Assembly: GCA_947179155.2 (NCBI GenBank)
Contig: OX359278.1
Coordinates: 17,455,996 to 17,519,995 of the forward strand
DNA: 64,000 bases
Direction of reading: 5' to 3'
Source: Hedera helix
Taxonomy: Eukaryota > Streptophyta > Magnoliopsida > Apiales > Araliaceae
Below are positions 23,127 to 33,839 of the stretch, piece after piece (position 1 is the first letter of the stretch; each line of letters begins with the position of its first letter). The translations under genes and the position numbers were made by a program. Under the pieces are notes generated by a model that saw nothing but the letters and a program-made list of their open reading frames with translations, had not been told where the DNA came from and did not search any database.

Positions 23127-25091
23127 ATGGCATCTCTTCAAGTCATTCCTGGGAATCTTGTTTGTTTTGAAAAATTCGGAGATGCAGAGCAGAAATACAA
23201 GGATATTTTACATCTGGTCAAGAATGCTGGCTTCACCATGTGTTTGGAAACTAACACCAGGATTTTCTCTTCGCTTGTGAAAGAATTCTATTCAAATGCT
23301 GATTACCGAGGAAACACCCTCATCTCAAAGGTTAAGGAAATCACATTGCAATTTGGAGTTTCTGAAATCAATCTCAGTCTAGGTATTCCAAGCGGAGGAA
23401 TTGATTCTCTTGATAAGATTAACTTTGAACTTGGATTGGAATTGATGGGCTATGAAAAGAAGTCTCCTCTCAAAGGAATCAAGAAGAAAGATTTCCCTCA
23501 GCAGTATGAGTTTCTGGCTGATATTGTTGGAAAGAGTATTCTATGCAAAGACACCGCATATGATACTATCAGTGAAGATCAACTGAGGCTGATGACTGCT
23601 ATTGCTCAAATAAAGAAAATCAACTTCGGAGCAGTTCTCTTAGGGTGGATAAAGAGATGGATAGATGATACAAAGACAAGGGCTGAAGCTGGAAAGCCAA
23701 CTCCCAAGATGCCTTATGGGAGATTCATAAGCATCATTTTGAAGAAATTGCTGTCAAATGAAATTGGGAAAGATGAAGGAGAAGTTCTAAACTGCAACAA
23801 AAGAATTACTCCAAGGCTGTTTGAAGATTGGAAAAAGAATCCTCATGCCAATAAGGGCAAAAAGTCACGAGGTTCTATGAGCTTCAGCAGTAAGATGGGA
23901 GTGAAATCAAAGGGAAAAGGAAAAAGGGAAATGAAAGACATATCTGAGGAGATATTACAGGAGGAAAATGAACAATCAAGAAACAAAACTCTTGTGATCT
24001 ATGATAGTCAAGAATCAGAGAAGAAAAGAAAATTCATTGAAATAGAGAAGGCTGAAGAAGAGAAAGATGTCTGTTCAGGGAAAGCTAAGAAGGAAAAGAT
24101 GAACCCCAAAGTATCTGAAGTAAAGAAGAAGAAGAAGAAAACAGAAAAGAAAGTTCCTCACATTGCTCCAAGAAGAAGTTGGAGAATCAGAGAACAGTGG
24201 AGAAGCTCAATCACTGCAGGACCACCTCAGGTGATAGAAATTGATGATGAAGCAAGTTCTGATTCTGAAGAAAGAACTTCTGACAGTTTAAAAGAGGAAA
24301 CATCTACAGGCTCTTCAGAGAAAAGATCAGAATGTCATAAAAATAGCCTGTCTGAAAAGGAAGTCTCTTTGGGTTCTGATCAGGAAATTGAACCAGTTGA
24401 AAAAGAGTCAACACCTGAGTTCAACAATGATGATGATGTAGCTGAAGAAGATGATGTACCAAGGGAACAATGTTCTGAAAATTCTGAAGCTGGAAAGACT
24501 GAATCAGATGAGGAAGGAGACTGTCAAGAAACTGTGGTGAAAGAAGATAAACACCGTCAAGAAGAGACCAGCACTCATGATGTGGATAAATCAAAAGACG
24601 GGTCAAGAAGGTCAAGAAAAGGATTGAGTGGTTTTATGAAGAACATAGGCAGGAGTTTCAAATCAAATCACAAGGAGAGACAAATAAGGATGAAAGCTGA
24701 AAAGAAGCTGAAGAAAGTAAGACTGCTAAGAAAACTGGAAAAGCAGAAATTTGAAGCATATCGATCGAAGCAGACCAAAAGGAGACGTAGAGAAAGAAGG
24801 AAGCATGCCAGACAGATAGAAAGATGCTCTATTGCTTGGGATCATAATCATCTGTTGAGTTTCATTCCCCTTTTACCACTTCTAAGGGCACTAGTCATGA
24901 ATGATCAAAGTTCTATCAGCTGGAGCTACTCAATCTTTCCAAATCTTTCATTAGTAGCCCAACATTTCACAAAGGCAATGACCTTTGCAACCACACTAAT
25001 AAGCAGCGAACCTTTCTATTCTCACTACCAAAGTTGCCAGGAAATATCCATCTGGAATCTGTCCAGCTCCGTGAAAAATCAAAATGCATAA
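23127..25091 (+). CDS. Retroelement accessory ORF (plant transposon-protein type)
   Basis: Uninterrupted 654-codon frame, the longest in the window and notable inside otherwise ruined elements. Residues about 1-250 form a globular part. Phrases such as SLVKEFYSNADYR, ITLQFGVSEINLSLGIP, FPQQYEFLADIVGKSIL, QLRLMTAIAQIKKINFGAVL and MPYGRFISIIL match the general layout of the plant "putative transposon protein" domain (Transposase_32 type), often found as an extra gene in LTR elements. Residues about 250-560 are low-complexity, with K-rich and E/D/S-rich runs. Around 560-595 a strongly basic patch (RSKQTKRRRRERRKHARQ) could be a nuclear signal. The tail is mixed hydrophobic without a clear membrane helix. 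In SIRE elements the gene at this position has been called env-like. Function unknown. The family call is from memory; the start at 23127 is the first ATG after a leader-like stretch. Confidence 0.65.
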   Translation: MASLQVIPGNLVCFEKFGDAEQKYKDILHLVKNAGFTMCLETNTRIFSSLVKEFYSNADYRGNTLISKVKEITLQFGVSEINLSLGIPSGGIDSLDKINFELGLELMGYEKKSPLKGIKKKDFPQQYEFLADIVGKSILCKDTAYDTISEDQLRLMTAIAQIKKINFGAVLLGWIKRWIDDTKTRAEAGKPTPKMPYGRFISIILKKLLSNEIGKDEGEVLNCNKRITPRLFEDWKKNPHANKGKKSRGSMSFSSKMGVKSKGKGKREMKDISEEILQEENEQSRNKTLVIYDSQESEKKRKFIEIEKAEEEKDVCSGKAKKEKMNPKVSEVKKKKKKTEKKVPHIAPRRSWRIREQWRSSITAGPPQVIEIDDEASSDSEERTSDSLKEETSTGSSEKRSECHKNSLSEKEVSLGSDQEIEPVEKESTPEFNNDDDVAEEDDVPREQCSENSEAGKTESDEEGDCQETVVKEDKHRQEETSTHDVDKSKDGSRRSRKGLSGFMKNIGRSFKSNHKERQIRMKAEKKLKKVRLLRKLEKQKFEAYRSKQTKRRRRERRKHARQIERCSIAWDHNHLLSFIPLLPLLRALVMNDQSSISWSYSIFPNLSLVAQHFTKAMTFATTLISSEPFYSHYQSCQEISIWNLSSSVKNQNA

Positions 25092-25696
25092 ATCAGAAAG
25101 TCCTCGGCTGTGACTTACTAAACTCTTAATCACCCTGCACCACCTCCCTGTTCGTAAAGTCCCAAAACTTTGCAAACATCTCTCAAAATACCAATTCTCC
25201 AGTCATAGAGTCCCAACACTCTATGGACCATGAAAATTTACTTACTCTTAGTCTCGTAGAGTCTCAAAACTCTATGATAGACTTCAAACTATCCTTCTAA
25301 AATCCGCAGTAACTCTGCAAGCTCCATACGTTTCATAATTGATGATGTCAAAAAGGGGGAGAGAATACAGGGGGAGCTATGAAGAAGGAGGAGTAACCAA
25401 CTAAGGGGGGAGACAGCTTAGGGGGAGCTATGACTGGGAGCTATGAAGATCAGATTCAACCAGCTAAGAGGAAGACAGCTAGCAAAACTGAGTGGGAGAA
25501 AAGTTAAAACATGAAGAGCAGCTGTAAGTATGTATAACCTTTTGTAAAAATGCTCATTTAATAAAATCATCCTTTTGCACTAGCCATACAGTATTTCACT
25601 GTATCGTAAGACATAATTTACCTGTCAAGTAGATGCATTATATGAATGTCTTATAAATAAGTCTATTAGTTTTGTCATCATCAAATAGGGGGAGAT
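25092..25696 (+). other. 3' internal region with repeated purine tracts and PPT
   Basis: Holds variants of the TCGTAGAGT word (exact at 25254), then repeated GGGGGAGCTATGA units (25354-25470). It ends with AAATAGGGGGAGAT immediately before the 3' LTR, the likely polypurine tract (25686-25696). Confidence 0.6.
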
Positions 25697-26450
25697 TGTT
25701 GAATGTTGTTTGATTTGATGATGATGACTGTTGTGCAAAAAGGACTGGGCTAAATGTGCTTATGTGGTTATTTGACAAAGTGATTTTATAATGTGCTTAA
25801 TTGATTATGTGCTTAGATACTCTGAAAGTGTTTATGTGCTTACATGATTGATTGTCATGATTGATATATAATGTGTATCTGAAAAAGTGCGTAGATGTTC
25901 TAAATGTAATTATGTGCTTACTTGTTTATGTGCACAGATTGTCTAAAAGTGTTTAAAAGGTTATTTGACAAAGTGATTATATGTTAATCTAATTATGTGC
26001 TTACATTGTTGTGAGTGTATGATATATATTACCTATCTTAAATACTGTAATGCGCACACACTAGTATAGCACAAATATGATCTTGTTATAAACTATCTGC
26101 TGCTTATTAAAGAGAATGAAAGTTATCGGATTAAAATGTTGTAAAGTCCTTTTTTAGTTATATGTGTACAAAGGACTTAGATTTTAAAGATCAGAAATGT
26201 TAGGTTGATCTTTCAATAGAAGTCACTCTGCATAAAAGATGTATGATATAAGCAGAGGAGCATAAGAATGAATCATTGATGTATTTGTGTATGTCAAAGT
26301 CTGTAAAAGTCCTTTCAATATGTAATGATGTAATAATGTAAGAAAGGACTTGGTTAGAAAAGATCAAAATCTGTTAGGTTGATCAGTCTATACGATCGTA
26401 GAACGGACACTGCGATTTCTTTCAAAGAAGACTCAACGATTTTGTATAAA

Positions 26451-26470
26451 TCGTAGAGTTAACTCTACGA
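26451..26470. repeat. Perfect 20-bp palindrome
   Basis: TCGTAGAGTTAACTCTACGA, two head-to-head copies of the recurring word, inside the SIRE-like LTR. Confidence 0.9.
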
Positions 26471-27844
26471 CTCCTTACCAGGATAACTCTACGATCATAA
26501 AAGAGAGACAGATATGCAAGAAGTCTACAGGATATACGAGTAAAGTTAAAGAACTGTTCAAGTACAAATCATAGAGCTAAACTTTACGATCGTCGAACAG
26601 ACAGCCAAGCTAGCCTGCAGATAACGCTGAACCAGAGAAGAAATGTACTCTACGATACACACTCTCTAGCAAAATCGTAGAGTAAAATTGTTGAGCAAGC
26701 TTACAAGGATTGGAATGTATGCTGATAGAAGAGATCGTAGAGTGGAACAAAATGACAAGGCAATAACAGAAGATTGCTATACACATGGAACAATCGTTGA
26801 GTAGAATTAAAGGATGAAGCAACACAGACTGCAACTCAACGATTCCACTAAGAAGCACTACAGTTAACTAACTCTACGATTTGATCAAACCTACAAGATC
26901 GTAGAACGAAATCAAAGCAAAGCATTGCAAGCACAAACTCTACGATCTGACCAGAGCAACAAGGTCGCAGAGTTAGAGAAAAGATCGTTCTAACTCAACG
27001 TTTCACTTGACATACCTCAAGTAACATTCATGAAGCTGAATTCGCAGAAACAAAGTAGACAGTCTATCACTCAACAAATTCATTAAGCAGGTCAAGGCAA
27101 GTAGACCAACAGAACGGCTATATGGTGCAAAAGAAAAGGGAATACTCCTCGCCCAGATTAAGGAAAGATTAAAATGTTGTTGAGATACAAATGCATGTCA
27201 GAGTTGTAGTAGACGTTGTGCCTAAACGACTGTAAGTCAGGACCCACTGCTCAGGAAAATGGTGAATAAAGTCAGACCAATGGGACATCTCTGAATGCAT
27301 CAGAATAGTTGGTTCTAAAAGTCAAGGAAGGTATTTATTGATAAATCAGAAGATTAATTAACAAAGGAAATAATACTCCTTGCTGAACAACTCTGGGAGT
27401 GCAACGGCTATAAAGTCAGAGAAAGCTGAGCTACAGGTCAATATATTAGAACATGTCAGAAAAGGGAAAAGCACTGGCACAAGTGGCAAGAAAGTCAAAC
27501 ATCGAAGATATTTAAGATCTGCACAAAGCCAAAGGAAACCAACGGGATTGATCTCAACGGTAAAGTATGCTCAGAGATATAAAGGCATACATAACAAACA
27601 GAAAAAGAGTGGTGGTTGTTGCGATTGTTGAGAAATATACACGAGAGAGATGATGGTAGACAACAACCGATCGTAGAGTAAAACAGAGAATGGTTATGCT
27701 AAAGAACTCTAAGATCCATCAGAACACTAACACTGAATTGAGAGAGATATAGAGATGTATAACTCTATTACAAGAGAAGTGTTCAGAGCTGCTAGGCACA
27801 TGGAAGAGAGAAGCTTAAATGCCAACTTGATACATACATGGTAG

Positions 27845-28014
27845 CAACTGAGTACTAAAAGGAAGGAGCATCACAGTCATCTCAGAAGCCCATCTCGAGA
27901 AGCAATAAACTGTCTATGATAAAAAGGAACAACTGAGTACCAAAAGAAAGGAGCATCACAGTCATCTCAGGAGTTCATCTCGAGAAGTTATCAAGTACCA
28001 AAGGAGCTGAAGTA
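27845..28014. repeat. 85-bp tandem duplication in LTR
   Basis: CAACTGAGTACTAAAAGGAA at 27845 and CAACTGAGTACCAAAAGAAA at 27930 each run into GGAGCATCACAGTCATCTCA and CATCTCGAGAAG. Confidence 0.85.
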
Positions 28015-28189
28015 CAAAAGCCTAGCAGCACAATGGGTGATCATAAGATGATATTGAGCATATAAAGAAGTCAAGCATCATTGTCGAACTCAATATTATC
28101 CCAGGAATGATCACATCCTGCTACTGAGTGTTTAAAGACAATAGGACTTAAAGTACAACTCAGTAGCAACTCCAACCTCTTTCAAATGA

Positions 28190-28380
28190 TCAGGGAGCCA
28201 AGTCTGTTGAACTTGAAGAGGGCAGTTGTCCTTGTCATAGTGACTAAAGGAGCCAAGTCTGCTGGACTTGAAGAGGGCAGTAATGTCCTTGTCTTTGTGA
28301 CTAAACTAACCAAACCAGCTGGGTTTGAAGGGTTCTTAGTGAACCAGAGTTTCCAGGCTAATGAGCTTGAAGGGTTCCGT
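28190..28380. repeat. Tandem repeats of about 69 bp in LTR
   Basis: GGAGCCAAGTCTG followed by ACTTGAAGAGGGCAGT, GTCCTTGTC and GTGACTAAA occurs twice. Two more diverged copies with GAAGGGTTC follow. The block is open in one frame (28186-28395), but this reflects repeat periodicity rather than a gene. Confidence 0.7.
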
Positions 28381-28784
28381 ATGAACCATCCTTAGTGGAT
28401 TTCCTACTCGTTGTAGTAGAAGAGTGGAGTATGAGTTATTCAGTCTCCGAACCACTTAAAACTCTCTGGTGTCATTTACATTCTGTCTTATATATATACA
28501 TATATATATATATATTTATATGTTTACATATGACTGTGAATTAGTTTACTTAACAAGTGACTTTCTTCTAAATAATCTTAAACTTAACGAAGAAGTTTTT
28601 CAAATCTTTAAGGGGTGTTTTCAAACTAATATTCCGCTGTGTAAACAAATCTTAATTAAGATTGTTAATTGCTATTAAATCTTTGAACTTAATTTTTAAA
28701 AGAAAAAGTTTTTAAATAAGATCTATTCAACCCCCCCCCCCCCTTCTAGATCACTTGTGCGCCTCTGGGAACTAACAGATCCGA

Positions 28785-29322
28785 CAATGAATATAGATTG
28801 TATAAGAACGATAAAAGAGTTATGCTGATCTTCATCGAAGGGACGAAAGTTTCAACGTCGGAGACCATGTATTTTTATGTGTTTCCCTATGGAAAGTAGT
28901 TGCGAGATTTGGAAAGAGAGGAAAGTTCAACCCTCGATTTATTGGCCCATTTGAAATCATCGATCGAGTAGGAACTGTGGCTTATAGACTAGCTTTACCA
29001 CCAAGCATGTCTCGCATCCATAACGTTTTTCACAAATCTATATTATGTAAATATGTGAATGACTCAAACCACATCATTGAGTTAGAACCGGACGTTATAG
29101 CAGAGGATTTAACGTACGATGAAGTACATGTCAAGATCTTAGATAAAAAAGAGTAGATCCTACACCCAAAGGTTATACCTTAAGTCAAGATTTTATGGAG
29201 AAACCAATATATTGAGGAAATGACCTAGGAGCTAGAATCTGAAATGAAGTCTAAGTATCATTTCCTCTTCGAAATGCCAGGTACGTCAATTTCGGGGACA
29301 AAATTTCATAAGGAGGTGAGGT
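28785..29322 (+). pseudogene. pol: Gypsy integrase C-terminus and polypurine tract
   Basis: Resumes the outer element. In frame it reads SYADLHRRDESFNVGDHVFL, then FGKRGKFNPRFIGPFEI, LALPPSMSRIHNVFHKS and YDEVHVKILDKKE before a TAG near 29155. This is the integrase tail of plant Ty3/gypsy elements. Stops occur just upstream (a TAA in place of a usual Gln codon) and downstream. AAGGAGGTGAGGT at 29310-29322 precedes the 3' LTR as the polypurine tract. Confidence 0.85.
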
Positions 29323-29997
29323 TGTAAGATCTCGAATTTTATGAAATACAAAATTTAATTCTTCTTCATATATATTTTTTTGAAACAATAAGTGGTTAAA
29401 TTGACAAAAGTTAAAGTTAAAAATGTTATGTGCAAATTTTATTATGTCGGACAATATTCGAATTGTCAGAGAATATTCGTTCTGTCGGAAAATATTCGAT
29501 CCGTACGACGGCGTCGAAATAACCAATCATTAGTGAACCCCACAACGAAATATTATCTGATATAGAAAACGACAACATTAACCTTTTTAAATAAAAATGG
29601 TCAACAGTACTGTCATTTTTTTAACTGTTAAAATACCTGGTAATAAAAAAATAGTAGCATACGGTATTTTATGATATTTTATTGTAGCACATGGTATTAC
29701 ATAGTAGAACACGATATTACATAATAGCATACAGTATTGCACAGTATTCATCAATAATTGTGGTACACAGTATTTTACATTATTGATTCAATAATTGTCA
29801 TTAATCTGTATTATATATCATTGAGTCAATAATTGTTATTACAATATATTTTAAATTATTGAACTAATAATTGTTAAAGTAATTTATGCATTGTATTAAA
29901 TTAATAATTATCACATTAATGTGTTCTTATATTATTTTTGAATTACTGTTATTGTAACATTACCTTAATTATTATATTGATAATAAGTATTTTAATT

Positions 29998-30074
<77 letters not shown>

Positions 30075-31000
30075 GAACATGTAGGGTACGGTGGGGGGCC
30101 AATGGAAGAAAAATGTGTAGAAAAGGAAGAAGAATGTGTAAGAAGTAAAGAAAAAAAAAAAGGAAAGAAGAAAGAGAAAAAGACGGAAAGGAAAGAAGAA
30201 AGATGAGAATGGGTGGGTGGTGGAAGAAAAATGAGCAAGTTAGGCAGAGATGTCTGTCTCAGTAGGCAAGAATCAACCTATAAAAAGGGAACCTCATCTA
30301 ATGAATTCCACACACATTTCTCTTCTTCTACTATAATATTGTGAGTATTTTCTTTGAGTGAAGTGATGTTACTCTGAGTGTTAGTAAAGTCAAAAAGAGT
30401 GCAATAATTTTTCAAGTGAGTCTTTTCTTTAAGGGTAATAATTGCACACTATATCCACAAATCTTCTTCTATAAGACTATTTCTTTAGAAGATTTATTTT
30501 GAAAAATTTTATTTGGAATATTTTATTTTGAAATATTATTTTGAAGATTATTATAAATTATTTTGTACACTACACAAATTTATATTATATAAACACTTTT
30601 GATAATTTCATAGTATACGAATTATTGTATACCATGAAATTTATACGTGGTAGTTATTAATTAAATTATAAATATATATAGGTTGATCCACTATTTTTAA
30701 AGTAGTCTTTTTTCACGTATTAAGGTAAAAGATATCATCTTTTTCATTTTTTATCATTCAAACCTACTACAGTAAGTGATATTATTTTCTTTCATAATCT
30801 TAAACTTACTATAGTAAGTATTGTTCGGTAAAACTTCTGAAATGATTGTAATTTTCTTAATAGTTTGCGTTTCATTTAATATTATTTCAATTGAACCTTC
30901 CTATTTACTTGAACCTTTCTATTGAACTTTAATAATTCTTTTGAATTATGTATCTTGAATATCATTCTTGAATTTGAGTTCACATCATGTTGACAATTTT
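29323..31000 (+). repeat. 3' LTR of the gypsy element, left part
   Basis: Starts TGTAAGATCTCG and parallels 15752-17445 of the 5' LTR, including a (TA)n tract (30004-30067) and CCTATAAAAAGG near 30278. It ends in ATTTT, the left target-site duplication of the solo LTR. Confidence 0.9.
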
Positions 31001-31789
31001 TGTAAGACCCCGAATTTTATGAAATACAAAATTTAATTTTTCTTCATATATATATTTTTTGAAACAGTAAGTGGTTAAATCGATAAAGTTAAAAGTTAAG
31101 GATGTTATGTGCAAATTTTATTTTGTCGGAGAATATTCGTTTGGTCGGGGAATATTCGTTTGGTCCGACGGCGCCGAAATAACAAATTATTGGTGGACCC
31201 CACAACGGAATATTTGTCGGATATAGAAAACGACAAAAATAACCTTTTTAAATAAAAATAGTCAACGGAACTGTTAAAATACCGGTGATAAAAGAATAGT
31301 AGCATACGGTAGTTATTGGTATTTTCTGTAGCACTCGGTACTCTACAGTAACACACGGTATTGCATAGTGTCTCATATTATTGGTCTGATAATTGACACC
31401 GTAACTGTTACGCATCATTTCATCGATAATTGTCACTGCATAATATTTTATATTATCAATTCAATAATTGTTGTTACACAGTATTTTGCATTATTGATTT
31501 AATAATTGTCATTACACTGTATTTTATATCATTGAGTCAATAATTGTTGTTGCACTGTTTTTAAAATTATTGAACCTAATAATTGTCACAGTAACATATG
31601 CACAGTAATTCACATTATTGAATCAATAATTGTCATTACACAGTAACGTATGCTTTATTTTACATTATTGTTATCTCTATTATGATGTTATTTAAACAGT
31701 TGTATTTCATTAATTTATTGACTTGATATCTAAGAGCTAACTATACTGTATTTATAACAATTAGTCATAATAATTGAATTGATAAAGTT

Positions 31790-32040
31790 ATTTGTTTATA
31801 ATATAAAGTTAGGTGATTATTAGGTGATATGAAATGAATGGTGTAGATTAAAGTGTGAATTATTGTTGAATAATTGAATTGATTTGTTTATAATATAAAG
31901 TTAGGTGATTATTAGGTGATATGAAATGAATGGTGTAGATTAAAGTGTGAATTAGTGTTGAATAATTAAATTGATTTGTTTATAATATAAAGTTAGGTGA
32001 TTATTAGGTGATATGAAATGAATGGTGTAGATTAAAGATA
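31790..32040. repeat. 92-bp tandem array, about three copies
   Basis: AAAGTTAGGTGATTATTAGG recurs at 31805, 31897 and 31989, with GATATGAAATGAATGGTGTA following each. Confidence 0.9.
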
Positions 32041-32454
32041 ATATAATATTTGAAATGGATGGTGTAGATTAAAAGATAATCTTTAAATGAATGGTTTAGA
32101 TTAAATGAATGATAAGATTTTTGGCTATAAATAGAAGCCTTAACTTAAGGATTTTTCATAAAACTTCCTTACTTGTTCTTTCTTTCTCTCTCTAAATACT
32201 TCTTGTGAAAGTTCTCTCTAAGTGTGCTTAAGTCATCTTGAGTATTTGTGAAGATCTATAAGTATACGTGTACTGTTCAAGTTAATCAACCTCATTTAAA
32301 TCAATATCCAGTCACGTGTTGAGGTAAGGGATACCATCTTTTCCATCTTCCATTATTCAAACGTACTATGGTAAGGGATTATCATTATTTGATTCTCGAT
32401 AATAATATTGTTTCTTCCTTACTCATAAGACGTGCCTTTTATTTCCATGTATTA

Positions 32455-32665
32455 AATTGTGGGAATAACCTTACGGAGCGGATTGCCGCCTGTTGGTGAA
32501 TAACCTTTCGTATTCATTCATTATTAATCTCTGAGAATAACCTTACGGAGCGGATTGCCGCCTGTTTGGTGAATAACTCTTTGTACTCAAATTCTATTAA
32601 ATTGTGGGAATAACCTTACGGAGCGGATTGCCGCCTGTTGGTGAATAACCCTTTGTATTAATTTC
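32455..32665. repeat. 72-73-bp tandem array with GC hairpin
   Basis: GAATAACCTTACGGAGCGGA followed by TTGCCGCCTGTT occurs three times (unit starts 32461, 32533 and 32606). Each unit contains GCGGATTGCCGC, able to form a short GCGG/CCGC stem. This is the most GC-rich piece of the solo LTR. Confidence 0.9.
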
Positions 32666-33839
32666 CTTCACCTTTTGTTAATCAAACCTGCTACGGTAAG
32701 GGATATTATTTTCTTTCATACTCCTAAATCGAAATTTATTATGGAACTATTGCTTCTATAATTCCTGAAAATATTATATGTTCCATAATAGTTGAACTTC
32801 ATTATTTCAACTGAACCTTCCTATTTACGTGAACCTTTCTATTGAATTGTAACCGTTATTCTGAACTGTGGATCTTGAATTTCACTCCACATCATGTTGA
32901 CAATTTGGACATTATTTGAATCTGTACAAAGTAAACTTCCGATACTTATTGTTATCCTATTTCTTCTGTTCATCATTTATATCATTCTAATCATCCAAAA
33001 ATCAAGCTGTTGTGAATATCTGTGGCCGGGGGCACAGATGTGATATATTTATTGAACAGATGATAGGTTAAAGGCGATATAATAGGTTAAAGGCGATACA
33101 TCTGTTCGATGTCTTTTATGGCACGTGGTGAATGTTCTCTTTGGCCCGTAGTGCAAAGATGAACTGTTGTTTGGTATGATTATGACCAAAGGCTGAATCT
33201 GGTATAATCATGACCGTTGGTGCTATATTGAATATCTTTGGCCCGTAGTACAAAGATGAACTGTTGATGTGCATGATTATGATCAGGAACTGTGAATTTG
33301 TATTATCTTGACTAATGATATTTCAGATGATAAAAGTTGATGATGTTTTTCCTAAAAAGAGAACCGAGTGGACATTATAGTCTGCATTATTCTTCTAATA
33401 GATTACTCATTCCGCTGCTATTATTGATCTGAACGTTGTTTAAGAATTTAACTGCAGTTTTTGATATAAACCTTGTAGTCTATTGTATTCTATCAAGAAC
33501 TCAACTGTTGAAGACTAATGATAATTTATTCGTCATTATCTTAGTCATGATATTCTTTACTGGGCTATTTGAGCTCACCCTTTCTTTTGTTCCATTGTTT
33601 TTCAACAGGAGATGAAAACATAACAGGGTCTAGCCGGGGAATGGAGTGAGGGTCCGAGGAATAGTTATCATAGTCTTCACGTTTTGTAAAATAGTGTGGC
33701 AATAATAGTGAAGACTTAGTTGTGTATTATTATACACTGTATTGTTGTACGTTGTGCTTTGTTGTAATAATTTTGTTGTAGTCTTTTGACGACTCAAGTT
33801 TGGGCTGTGTGGGCCCAGATTTGGGGGCGTCACAATTTT

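Larger units (their letters stand above)
21707..28777 (+). mobile_element. SIRE/Maximus-like copia element, 5'-truncated
   Basis: The right half of a large copia-type element: a non-pol ORF (23127-25091), then an approximately 600-bp stretch of GGGGGAG-rich sequence, a polypurine tract, and one complete 3' LTR (25697-28777). The phrase TTTGTCATCATCAAATAGGG directly before GGAGATTG and the LTR is a hallmark of SIRE/Maximus elements, which also carry an extra gene between pol and the 3' LTR. There is no gag, integrase or RT and no 5' LTR, so a deletion has removed the left part together with the gypsy integrase core. The left boundary is uncertain. Confidence 0.65.
25697..28777 (+). repeat. 3' LTR of the SIRE-like element
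   Basis: Starts TGTTGAATGTTG and ends GGGAACTAACA (TG...CA), 3081 bp, long for copia but normal for the SIRE/Maximus lineage. It contains a cluster of TCGTAGAGT/ACTCTACGA words (26451-27679), tandem repeats at 27845-28014 and 28190-28380, and a C13-14 run near 28730 just before TTCTAGATC. Confidence 0.7.
31001..33834 (+). mobile_element. Solo LTR nested in the gypsy 3' LTR
   Basis: 2834 bp from TGTAAGACCCCG to GGCGTCACA, flanked on both sides by ATTTT (30996-31000 and 33835-33839), a perfect five-base duplication. Its ends resemble the surrounding LTR, so it is a related family that jumped into a relative and then lost its interior by LTR-LTR recombination. TATA-like GGCTATAAATAG lies near 32123. 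It carries two tandem arrays. Confidence 0.9.

Noticed and set aside
27380..28395. Frames of 83 and 69 codons in the SIRE-like LTR
   Set aside because: They follow tandem-repeat periodicity in the LTR and match no protein.
22081..28395. CRISPR-like array because of the recurring short word
   Set aside because: Spacing is irregular, copies occur in both orientations, and the setting is a plant retroelement.
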